Shown here one piece after another: positions 55,201 through 64,000 of a stretch of DNA of 64,000 nucleotides (positions are counted from its first letter, which is position 1; the number at the start of each line of letters is the position of its first letter). The DNA is from Pseudo-nitzschia pungens (lineage: Eukaryota; Bacillariophyta; Bacillariophyceae; Bacillariales; Bacillariaceae), in assembly GCA_037355855.1 (NCBI GenBank), contig CM074767.1, forward strand, positions 1,302,001 through 1,366,000. The letters run 5' to 3'. The notes under the pieces were generated by a model, which made no database searches, was not told the DNA's origin, and was given only the letters and a program-made list of their open reading frames with translations. The position numbers and the translations under genes are program-made.

Positions 55201-55313
55201 ATCCCGGCGTTCTGATGATTCTTTCCTCCCCGGCCTCCTTGGTTTCGTTGATTAGTCCGGTACGGAGTATCGTAGACGATTTCCACATCGTTGTCGTCCT
55301 TGTAGCCCGCCAT
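52225..55313 (-). CDS. Family-2 multi-pass glycosyltransferase, three exons
   Basis: Exons 55313..55053, 54948..53689 and 53571..52225 (introns 104 and 117 bp, all phase 0) give 955 aa. An acidic cytosolic N-terminus (~100 aa) precedes two membrane helices (VYTSELAFFLTIAIVGWLL, IEIILALIAFIGLFWNVYF). The GT2 core follows: SVSIQIPVYKEGLQEVL, NIILADDGM (first Asp), MLINDADARM (DxD for the metal-nucleotide sugar) and ESHVSEDFELMI (catalytic ED). The acceptor motif QxxRW of cellulose/chitin synthases is here GRHRKFALGAHE, so Gln, Arg and Trp are replaced. At least six further helices fill the C-terminal half, and a basic tail follows. It probably makes an extracellular or cell-wall glucan or other polysaccharide at the plasma membrane or Golgi. 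The product is unknown. Confidence 0.88.
53572..53688 (-). other. Second intron of the family-2 glycosyltransferase
   Basis: Donor CAG|GTGAGT, acceptor TTATTTTAG|ATT; joins FLSVEQ to IGSYNLQDHGSTEYWSESHVSEDFE. Confidence 0.85.
54949..55052 (-). other. First intron of the family-2 glycosyltransferase
   Basis: Donor AAG|GTACGC, acceptor AAAACTAG|ACG, phase 0; joins IFNDPRK to TGVLNDAVHQIAG. Confidence 0.75.
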
Positions 55314-56729
55314 ACTTGAAGTTGGTTAGCTTCCTAGCTCGCTGCTTGGAGGATTAAAATGAATCGGGTATTTGAAAGATTCGAATAATTCAGGTAATTC
55401 TTTTCGCTCTGCGATTTACCCCTGCCGTTGAAGTTTATTGATCGAGTGGTTTGTGCAAGTTTGGAATGCGTCTTTGATTCAATGCTTTCTATTGATTTTA
55501 TGAAAAATTCTGTGGATGCTCTGAGATCTGAAATCCGACGCTATGACATCGCTCAAGCGCGATGTCGTTGAGGTGAGGTGAACAGGCCAAGCAAAACGTT
55601 GGTGCGGCGGAAAGTTTTTCCGTCCAATACCGGTACGTCCTACCAGTAAACTTGTAGGTCCTACAAGACTTAGTCTACCATGTGAACTCGCGCATTGGAA
55701 TTATGGATACCGTAGGATTGATGTAGCACATGTTTCTTAACGCTTGGAAACAAAAATCCTTTTTTCAAATGTGACTGATCGTCGAAAATAGAGAAGCAGG
55801 ACTCAATTTTAAACGGAATGCTCGTATCGTGAACAACAGCGTGACCCAAATCGACCGTTGAAATGAAAACTACGAAGTAAGCGGCAATGAATAATTAAGG
55901 TTACCACCAAAAAAAAATGATAACTAGGATAGTGCGCATAACACTGAACAAACAATAGTAAAAGTACGAGTTACCGCCCTATTGAATACCATGTATGGTG
56001 ACTTCAAACAATTATTGATCCACGATTCAATCAGCGACACTCCGTCTATTTTTTCCGATGAGCTGATTTGATGAACTGCTGATAGTAGCGGCATGATCAG
56101 TAAGTCTTACCACGAGTACCCTTGGTGCACGTACTTGAACTCTCTCTCTCTGTCTCCCTTCATCGAAACAATAATGATGTATTAGAAGCGCAACATACCG
56201 ACACCTTGTAGGTCGTAGAAAGCTAGAGGAGTCAGTCTTCACGTCGATAGAGTTCAGACTTTCTTCAGGCTTTTCTCAATCAATTATTGCCTGTTTCGTT
56301 GTTTTCGGACTATACTGCCAGGCACAACTATGGCATCTATGTTCTTCGACCCTGGCTAACAAGTATATCAGCTAGCGGGTGCAACAATTGTCGTGGATAT
56401 GTCGAACTACAGGGTGCTTAGTGCATCGTTACGTTATCATTTTTAAGACTTGTGGAGTGAACCGGTAATATTGAAGTTGGGAAATACTTGAGGATGAAGA
56501 CGAATCGAATGGTTCGGACGGACAACTTCATGGATATCAGAATTATTAAAATAATTCCAAGAATAGACTACCCGTACCTAGTACCGTACTCGTCGCAGGA
56601 TTTGATTCCTCAAAGAGGCAAATCGTTGTTGTTTCATTCTTACTGCTGCGCTACACGCATTCAGTTCTTTCTTGTGCAGTATTCAAGGTCTTTCCTTGTC
56701 TCTCTTTCGTGTATCGAGTAGAGAAACAG
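55314..56729. other. Intergenic, motif-rich
   Basis: About 1.4 kb with TACCGGTACGTCC (55629), ACGAAGTA (55870) and TAAGGTTACC (55898). No gene supported. Confidence 0.5.
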
Positions 56730-57759
56730 TCATATTTCTTGCAGACAAAATCTAGACTTGCATGGGTACGGTCCTGTCGTCCAGTGTCTGTTGCAAGTCT
56801 TGTCCGGAAATAGTTCGCTCACCATCGACGCGGTGGTCTCAAAGGCGCTGCCATGCATGCAAATACCACTCTTGTGGTCACGCAAAATAGAAATCATGTC
56901 GTCGCGACAAAATTTCTTGGAATTCGAATGTGTTTCCAGCATGGCCCGGCCACAACCTTGCCTAGAATCCTCATCGTCATCGTCGACAAGGCCTGCTGCA
57001 CCGCCTTCACTAAAGATTGCCGCAAAATCAAATGTCGAGTTTGTTGCGTCCTCACCACCGTCCCACAAACCGGTTTCTTTGGCGTATTCTTGAATGCCAC
57101 GGGAACTAAGATCGAATTGTGTTCGAATAGTCAATCCATTCGAAATGTTTCGCCCACCAGCAGTCCACCTTTGTGCAACCCAGTGGCGACCAGCCGTTTC
57201 CAATACATAGGCTTCAGTGACATCGGCAATCAAAAACGAATTGTGATACGTAAAACTTGGATCGTCTTCTGCACACGGGCCTCCCTGGCCGTATTCTTCG
57301 AGAAGACGGGTGATGATATCTAGCGCTTCTCGGGATGTTTTTCCCCGCTCCAGTCCGAGCCGGACCAGATCCATTCCCAGCAGCAACGTTTTGGGTCGGC
57401 CAGTGTTTTCGTCGGATTCTTCGGGAACCCGGGTCCAAACTGCCTCGTTTCCAATGACAACACCGTGCTCGTTAGCTCCGTGTTCGCACCCCCACATCCA
57501 GCCGATTTGCGAAATCAAGACCGCGTGTGTTTTCGGCGCCTGCGGAATGGAAATGTAGGTGCATTGGACGGCGGAACCCGGTTCATGGTTCGATGCTGGA
57601 TACCTTCGCAGAGGCTGAGATTCCCCGGACGGTCCGATCGCTATTCTTTCCGAACACAACATGTCCCTCGGCAGTGGTGGGCGGGTATGCAACGAACGTG
57701 TCGCAGCCTTTCGGAATGCGTTGTTTTCGCTCTCGGTTTTCTCGATCCGGTCGTGGCAT
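56730..57759 (-). CDS. Secernin (peptidase C69 family), one frame break
   Basis: From MPRPDRENRERKQ (57759) the protein reads KGCDTFVAYPPTTAEGHVVFGKNSDR. The Cys is the expected N-terminal nucleophile region of the Ntn-hydrolase secernins. The frame breaks at about 57630-57636. Dropping one base continues as SGESQPLRRYPASNHEPGSAVQCTYISIPQ. The rest is canonical: WMWGCEHGANEHGVVIGNEAVWT, GMDLVRLGLERGKTSREALD, GQGGPC, NSFLIADVTEAYVLETAGRHWVAQ and LRDHKSGICMHG. About 342 aa (387 if the Met at 57894 is used); human secernins are ~414. The physiological substrate is not established for the family; human SCRN1 is linked to exocytosis. The second frame alone starts at 57950, but its first part is a shadow. 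Confidence 0.88.
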
Positions 57760-58749
57760 CTTGTTGCGGTTGCGGCTGCGGCTGCGGCTGGCGTGACGTT
57801 GATATTGTAGTCTTGGGGAGTAGAGGTGACAGTTGAAACAAAGGGGAGAAGCTGTGATGATCGATGGATTGATATCCACCGGGTGCTCTGACAAAGATCA
57901 GGTGATGCTACCGTAGCCGTAGGAGATCGAACGAAGGAAAGAACTGTCACACACAGAACAGTAAAATCTTATCTTCTCAAGAACTTGTTTTCTTGCGAAC
58001 CTCTCTCAAAACAAAAAGAGGTATCTTTTTCGTAACCTTACGGTAAATTGTTGAATGCTTCGTACGAAGAACTGTAGGAGTACCGTACTCGTAGTGTAAG
58101 TTTTAAGTTAATTGTACCTCTTTTGCTACACGTAACTTACGGTAAATAAACTTTTAAAAAACACAATTTATTTTAGTACTGTGCAGCACGTAATTACTCG
58201 TACGAGTAAGTTACAAGTACCAGTACCGCACTTTCTAAAAGTAACTTATCTACTTTTACGACGTAAGATGTTACGATACGTACTGAGTACGTACATACCA
58301 GTAAGATTTCCCAAAACGGGTACAAACATACTAGTACCACGTACGTACGGTACCCTACCGTACCATATGTACTGAATAAAATCGCGAATGATTTGCAAGC
58401 AAGAAAAAAAATAAAAATACAATGCTTTATGCTTCCATTCTTGTTATCGGAAATCGTCATTTTGACAAGGCGCGAGGCGCGAAGAAAAGGATTAGCGATC
58501 CACCGACAGACCCAAAACGAGAATCAGCATTGACGAAGTTGAGATTGAGAGCATCAGTGTTGCTGTTTTGGGTGTATTCGATACAAAGCCACAGTCGAGA
58601 TCTCGTCAAAGTTTGTACTCTCAACCGATTGAGTCTTTCGCAACCCTACTTTTGCAAACTGCAGAGATCGACAGCAAGGGTATAGGGGGTCATTCTAACG
58701 GTTCAGACAGGAGAGCTCTTCGCCGCTGCAAAACAAAGAATAAGGGACA
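57760..58749. other. Divergent intergenic region, motif-rich
   Basis: Divergent promoters of secernin and the Arf-like gene. Contains GCGGCTGCGGCTGCGG (57770), CGTAACCTTACGGTAA (58031) and a CGTACGTACGGTACCCTACCGTACC palindromic cluster around 58340. No gene supported. Confidence 0.5.
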
Positions 58750-60498
58750 ATGTTCAGCCTCATAAACGGGATATATGATAGCTATCTCGCCCCCACACAA
58801 TTAAATTTGTTGATAGTGGGTGCCCCCGAGTCCGGGAAAACAACGCTTTTGGAACGCTTGAAGGTCACGGAAATTCCGAAACGACCCCGAACGGGGACCG
58901 GGGGAAACCACACCGTTCAGGAACGCATTGGAGCAGAGGAACCCTCGTTGTCCTTAAAGGATGCCCTGGTTGAAACCGGGGCCATGGAGGGGCTTCGGTC
59001 CCGACGTCGGTCCAGTACGCTTTCCCTGTATTCCCGAAACAGCTTGGCTGGTACTGTTGGAAACAACGAATGGGCAACGCCCGGTGATGCTGCCATTTCT
59101 GCGGCATGCAAGGAGGCTACGATCCAAGCAATGAATGCTACTACTCCGCAGACAAAAAATATTGTCCGAACGGGTGCTGGAAATGCCCTGGTAGTGACGG
59201 AAAAGAAGAGTCGGTTCTCCATTTGTCCGGCTCCGGAACGCTACGCATTATCTGCGCAGGATCAAGACGAAGTTTTCATCGACGAAGAGAACGAAAAACT
59301 TTTGTTGGGCGGTAGCGGTGGCGATAAAAACATCGAGAATGTCAGCAACCGAAGCAAAGGCGAATTGCAACACGATCACAACAACGATCCGCCAAGACGG
59401 GTTCGATGCCACTCGAAAGAATTCGACATGGACACGCTGGACTTGATCACCGAAGGCATGGACACTATAGATCTAGTGCCCATCAGAGACGACAATAATC
59501 CCCATGCCAGCATGCAATCAATTGGCTTAAACAGTATCAACGATACCGATGCCAGTAGGCGATCGATTGGCTTGAACAGTAACAACTATAACCTTTCCAG
59601 CATGCGATCGATTGGCTTGGACAGTGCGCACCCAACAGTACACGTCACACACAAAGCGCTTCAACCGAAATCGGAACCATTGCCGGCTTCGATTACTTTG
59701 CCTCTAGAACAGGGTCCACTCTTGCACCAAACGACCTCAGAGGAATACCACCGAAAGCCAACGGCAAAAATGCTTCCACTGAGATTGATTCGGCCTACAA
59801 GTGAGTAAAGTTGGAGCTCCCTTTTTTGAATCATTGAACTATAGATCGCGCAGAATGATTTTGATGTAGGCGCCCTCGTACCCGTATACTCATGTTTCTC
59901 TCAATTTCTCTTGTCGTATCGTGGTGTCTCCCATTTTGGTTTCAAATATTCGAATCAATCACACAACTCAGTTGGGACCAATCTCGCAAAAATAGACATG
60001 TACGGCGCCAAGTGCCACATATTCGATGTGGGGGGTAAGATGCAAAACCTGTGGGAACGATATTACGATGACTGCGACGCCGTGATTTTTTGTTGGAAAC
60101 TAGGAGAAGATCCAGACAAACCCCCACGAGAGCCCGATAGCGATGATGACAGTGACGCCGAAGAGGATGATCCACGAGAGACTATTTACAAAAAGCAACA
60201 AGACATGCTCAACACGGTGAGGAAGTCCGTCCCGGACGACGTTCCCTTTTTGATTCTGGGTCACGTGTTTGGAAACGCGAACATTGAAATCGTTGACAGA
60301 ATGTACAATACTGATCTATTACTGCCGCGGTACCACAATCCCATGACAGGATTTTGCTGCTTGTCGGCAAAGACGGGAGCTGGGGTGCAGTCCGCAATGG
60401 AATGGTTGATCCCGCTCGCAAAGAGGCAACTACGGGAACGGATCGCCTCTAAAAAAGAGTTGGATGTGATGCTGGAAGAACAAGGAAAGACGATATGA
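58750..60498 (+). CDS. Arf-like small GTPase with a ~300-residue insertion between G1 and switch I
   Basis: Exons 58750..59800 and 59972..60498 (171-bp intron, GTGAGT, CAACTCAG, phase 1) give 525 aa. The P-loop is LLIVGAPESGKTTLLERL (residues ~20-38). Then come ~300 residues of Ser/Asp/Asn-rich, probably disordered sequence with three IGLNS/IGLDS repeats. The G domain resumes as RPTIGTNLAKIDMYGAKCHIFDVGGKMQNLWERYYDDCDAVIFCW: switch I PTIG, switch II DVGGK. Arf proteins have Gln where this has Lys, so intrinsic hydrolysis may be altered. NKxD is absent (ILGHVFGNANIE), while CCLSAKTG resembles G5. It is closest to the ARFRP1/Arl group, which works at Golgi membranes. No obvious N-terminal Gly for myristoylation (MFSLING). 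Confidence 0.85.
59801..59971 (+). other. Intron of the Arf-like GTPase gene
   Basis: Donor ACAA|GTGAGT and acceptor CACAACTCAG|TTGGG join RPT to IGTNLAKI, restoring the Arf switch-I motif PTIG. Confidence 0.85.
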
Positions 60499-60829
60499 CA
60501 TCAGGATAAACTTTTCACAGCAAAGATATCGCTAAGACTGAATGTGATGTTGTTTTCATGCGGTAGCAATAGATGAGCTACATCACCAACTTTGCGATAA
60601 ATCGTAGAAACAAAAAATCATTGAACTGAAAACACAGTAATACTATTATACAGTATGCCAAAGAAATTCGACAGGGTTGAACAAGGAATATGCGTCAAGA
60701 AGACATTATTTCTGACCGAATACTTGTTCATCCGAGAATTGCTTCAGGAAGTTGTAACGGAGGTTTTCTCCTCGGAATTCCTTGATTTCTAATATTATAT
60801 TGCATGAAGAGAATGATCTCGAAGGAATG
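60499..60829. other. Intergenic between convergent genes
   Basis: About 330 bp, AT-rich, no gene. Confidence 0.5.
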
Positions 60830-62695
60830 CTACCTCATCGTGGCACCAGAAACTCGCCTGCTAGCTTCAAGTCGATTTTTTATTCGCAAGGGATGAGACG
60901 CTTTTCGTAACCGAGGAACAACATCTGACATTCGTGGCCGAACCACGTTCTTAAGCAACTTTCGTCTCACTATTTTGCGGACCATATCAAACCTCTTCGC
61001 TGCGATTTCGTTGTGCACAATTTTCGCTAAAATTTCGTCGTCGTTGCCTCCCGTTGCGTGGCACCGGAGAGCAATCTGCAGTGTTGGAGAAGCATATTTC
61101 ATTATGAACACCCAGTCAGCTGTCGCCCTCCGACTGCAGTACATGCTCTCTTCAACGAGCCATGCTGTCTCGATCTCCATCGGATTCAGAATAATTTCTT
61201 GTGGATCGACGGGATACCAATAATTTGGATCAGTGGAAGCAACTTTGCTGGCTGTACTGTCAGAGACATAACATGGCTCAGCATTACTCGCGGTAAGCTC
61301 TAAGCTTTTCGTTACGTTGATTCGGTTGTCAGCACCGTTTTGTTTTCGTCTTAAATTGTAAACCTTATCCAGTAAAGCATGGCATGGTACCGTGGGGGCT
61401 TTGTTCGCTGCGCTTTCCGAGGTGAGCGCTACATTGTTGCTTGTTGTGACAACCCTACATTCGGACCTTTTCTTCCTCGCATTGTTTTGTGGACCCAATA
61501 ATGCGTGAGAAAAATTAGGTCCCTCCTTCGTTTGATTACTATTTCCCGATTTTGTTATGCTGGACTTTAAATCGACTCTGAAATCACGAGACGAATGTTC
61601 ATCACTTACAAATCTCCTTAGTTGAGATAGGGAAGGCTGTTCGGTTGTTGTGTATGATATCTTTTCTTCCTTTTCTCCCTGCCCAAAACTAGGTATTGAT
61701 ACAGTGGTGCTTGACTTTCTTCCTCTCTGGTTTCCGTTCCCACTTATTGAAATTGATACAATTTTGAAGTCTTTTGATCGAAGTCGATGGTACAAATCGT
61801 TTCTGCATTTCTCAGGAAGAATGGCGTTGTTAGCTTTTCGGCCAATTCCATGATGCTGAGTTGGATTGGTTAGTTTGACAAAACTTTTGTTTTTGCCCTT
61901 CAAGATTGGATTGCTGGAATCACTTCTCTTTTGATTCATATTCATGATCTCAGAATTCATCACCAAATCATTGGCCACAACAACATTACCGAGTTTCGAA
62001 CTATTAGTCTCGAATGACTTTTTCTCATATCTGTATCCCGCTAATATGTTCTCTGAGATGGTTAGGCATGCGTGAATCTTACTTTTCAATGATGAATCTT
62101 CCGAAATTCCAATAAAGTCCCACTCAAGGATTTTCATACAGGTGGCTGCTCGAGCTATGAAAAGAATACATTGGAAAAATCGAGCTTGGTTCTGCCTGAA
62201 CAGCGAGGTATCTTCGCACCGTGTCAAATGGGGATATTTGGATTTTAACTTCCATCGACTCAAAGCGTCTCTTACAATATTCCAGAGGTCTAGATCCTTG
62301 ATGATCAACTTCAGCATTTGAACACTGCTGCGAGCAATGCGGTTGTCCTGGAGACACATGAGCAGCAAATCATTCTCAAGTTTACCACAGTTTTTGCCCT
62401 GTATGAAGCCTTCGGACCAATCACATCCGTAGAGAATGCCTGAGGTCGAAATAAAGTGAGCTGTTTTACTAATGACTTTGGCTCGTTGTTGTCCGAATAC
62501 TTCGATGGCCTCCTTAGAGGGACTTTGGCGTTGCCTTCGGAATGAGGAACCAAGGCCTTGTTCGGGATCCATCAGCGACTGTGTATATTCGAAGAGATGT
62601 TCTCCGACTTCGGCGCTTGCGTTACATTTGTAAGGCGATTCTGTAATCATTTCAATCGATGAAATGTCTGCGCTGAGTATGATTCCGCGACTCAT
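60830..62695 (-). CDS. Unknown protein, 621 aa
   Basis: A single open frame from MSRGIILSADISSIEM, long enough to be a real gene. The N-terminal ~230 residues look globular and alpha-helical (GKLENDLLLMCLQDNRIARSS, then LFRQNQARFFQCILFIARAATC). The middle (~240-440) is Ser/Lys/Asn-rich and disordered. Residues ~490-590 are again helical (EIETAWLVEESMYC, DDEILAKIVHNEIAAKRFDMVRKIVRRKLL) with a very basic C-terminus suggesting nucleic-acid contact or a nuclear signal. No domain, signal peptide or membrane helix is recognised. An upstream exon at 62722-62991 was considered and rejected. Confidence 0.65.
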   Translation of the reverse strand: MSRGIILSADISSIEMITESPYKCNASAEVGEHLFEYTQSLMDPEQGLGSSFRRQRQSPSKEAIEVFGQQRAKVISKTAHFISTSGILYGCDWSEGFIQGKNCGKLENDLLLMCLQDNRIARSSVQMLKLIIKDLDLWNIVRDALSRWKLKSKYPHLTRCEDTSLFRQNQARFFQCILFIARAATCMKILEWDFIGISEDSSLKSKIHACLTISENILAGYRYEKKSFETNSSKLGNVVVANDLVMNSEIMNMNQKRSDSSNPILKGKNKSFVKLTNPTQHHGIGRKANNAILPEKCRNDLYHRLRSKDFKIVSISISGNGNQRGRKSSTTVSIPSFGQGEKEEKISYTTTEQPSLSQLRRFVSDEHSSRDFRVDLKSSITKSGNSNQTKEGPNFSHALLGPQNNARKKRSECRVVTTSNNVALTSESAANKAPTVPCHALLDKVYNLRRKQNGADNRINVTKSLELTASNAEPCYVSDSTASKVASTDPNYWYPVDPQEIILNPMEIETAWLVEESMYCSRRATADWVFIMKYASPTLQIALRCHATGGNDDEILAKIVHNEIAAKRFDMVRKIVRRKLLKNVVRPRMSDVVPRLRKASHPLRIKNRLEASRRVSGATMR

Positions 62696-64000
62696 TTTTC
62701 TGGTGTTTCGAGTATGTGTTCCTAGCGGCCAGCGTCGTATTGCGCAAAGAGGTTTTCAGTGTTTGAGACAGACCTTCTGTTAGTAAGCGGGAAGCATGTA
62801 TCTCGCAATCGAATAGAAGTATTCAACTTCTTCCTCTGTATTTTGTACGGAAATGGTTCCAAAGTACCGTATGGTACCGGTACGTGTGTCAAGCGCTCGT
62901 CGTTCAATTCAACAATAGTTCTGCATAGATAATTACGTAAGAGTACCTTTCGATCCATCAAGTAAGGCGGAAGTGGTTCGTTTCCTGGCACGAAATGCGG
63001 AACTTATGAAGACCTACCTGTCCCATACAATGACACCATGTATTATGGATGAGCATGAATATCATTCGTGAATGCATTTTTATTATCTTGATACAATTTT
63101 AAAAGTTCAGTTGGGGGCATTATACTTAAGCAATCGGCACAATTACATGGAATTCCCAAGATCAGTGTCCCATTTTCTGTGTCGATTGTTCGAACTTATT
63201 ATTCAACGTAGAAAAGGACAACAGCTGTTCGTAATGATTTACTACGTAAATCGGTAAAGTTTCGAGTCTTTTTGTCTTCCATCCCCAACAAGCATTTGTC
63301 AATCAATCATCGTTTGGTCCACTCATTAAGCTGCGTTAAGTACTACTTGAGCTGAAATTAGCGATGCACTGTAATTTAAGATTACGTAGGTAAGGTATGT
63401 TACGCACAACGAACTCTTTGATTATTTCGGGAACAAAACACGTATCGATCGATGATTTATGGTTCTATATTTGAATTATGATGACTCACTATTTCGTAAA
63501 CTTAACGGGTTTACGAGGAATATTGTTCACTCGATAAGTAAATTTCTACCTGGACATTGACTTTGGCAAAGGCATACTTCCTAAAAACAATTGGCAGTAC
63601 GGGTACGAGTTTTAGGTGTTAGCGGCACAATCGTGGCGCCGGTTCAAAAATGAACGGATGGGAAATAATTAAAATTACTTAAAATGTCCACCATCAACAA
63701 CATTTGTTGCGTGAATCAAAAATTCGAGTCCCACCATTCACTCTGACTCAGATTCACACCTAAACTGGCACACTTGTACTTCTTATCTTTCTCTGGCATT
63801 CATTACCATCTCAGATGAATTATTTTCAGGTCATGGGGTAAGATTACTTCCCACTTGTGAGCTACAAGTAATTTACCGCATGTGCTTTTTGCTAGGGTAC
63901 AGTAAAGACTGTTTCTTGAGAGCCTTCCGTGACTAGTAGTTTTCCATGCTGATTGTCTTGTTCTGATTGTTGGTACTCGTACCAGTAGTAAAATTGATTA
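62696..64000. other. Intergenic to the window end, motif-rich
   Basis: Contains ACCGTATGGTACCGGTACGTG (about 62865), GTAGGTAAGGTATG (about 63387) and GGTAAGATTACTT (63838). No gene supported; a neighbour may start beyond 64000. Confidence 0.5.

Noticed and set aside
62722..62991. Possible first exon of the 621-aa unknown protein
   Set aside because: It runs through a TACCGGTAC motif cluster typical of intergenic DNA, and no splice pair restores a domain.
1..64000. CRISPR arrays, tRNA or rRNA genes, viral insertions
   Set aside because: No spacer-repeat arrays, no tRNA-like GGTTCGANTCC with matching arms, and no capsid or polymerase genes seen by eye. The methyltransferase-like gene alone does not show a viral insertion.

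Overview
The window is nuclear DNA of a photosynthetic stramenopile, most probably a pennate diatom. The reasons are: protein genes in both orientations with short GT-AG introns (about 95-171 bp), plastid preproteins with a hydrophobic signal peptide and an F-containing cleavage motif (ATNAFAP at 2561-2827, SAEAFQ at 35528), a fasciclin protein with a Pro-Thr repeat stalk, a BTB/T1 protein, several low-complexity proteins with motifs I associate with diatom-only families, and microsatellites. I assign 24 protein genes. I recognised no tRNA, rRNA, CRISPR or operon structure.

Layout. 0-8 kb: secreted Pro-Thr/FAS1 protein, a small plastid preprotein, a 2-oxoglutarate/Fe(II) oxygenase and the tRNA methyltransferase Trm1. 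9-17 kb: a giant PI-PLC-like protein with a coiled coil between its X and Y halves, then a four-exon MATE transporter. 18-27 kb: BTB protein, Golgi-type UDP-glucuronate decarboxylase, LYR-motif mitochondrial protein and two lineage-type unknowns; a candidate MITE lies at 18.05-18.37 kb. 27-42 kb: saccharopine-dehydrogenase-like oxidoreductase, a Tudor-like plus cytosine-5 methyltransferase-like protein, a Ser-rich unknown, a thylakoid-lumen glutathione-peroxidase-like protein without its catalytic Cys, a WBP11/GYF splicing-type protein, and an adenosine deaminase carrying two Z-alpha domains. 42-48 kb: a microsatellite-rich zone with an SGNH-like hydrolase and a low-complexity protein. 49-63 kb: J-domain/ankyrin membrane protein, family-2 glycosyltransferase, secernin, Arf-like GTPase with a large insertion, and one unknown.

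Two patterns run through the window. First, six otherwise intact genes (PLC, BTB, decarboxylase, the proteins at 24.8 and 25.9 kb, secernin) are interrupted by single-base frame breaks, mostly in homopolymer runs, while the reading resumes perfectly in another frame. This looks like consensus error, although slippage or frameshifting cannot be excluded. Second, intergenic DNA is full of short motifs of the type GTAAGGTTAC, TACCGGTA, TACTCGTAC and ACTTCGTA, which are nearly absent from genes.

The strongest candidate for something undescribed is the deaminase at 40.4-42.3 kb: two tandem Z-alpha (Z-form nucleic-acid binding) winged helices fused to an ADAT1/ADAR catalytic domain, outside animals and without a dsRNA-binding domain. 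No gene cluster with a shared pathway is evident; the genes look independently expressed.
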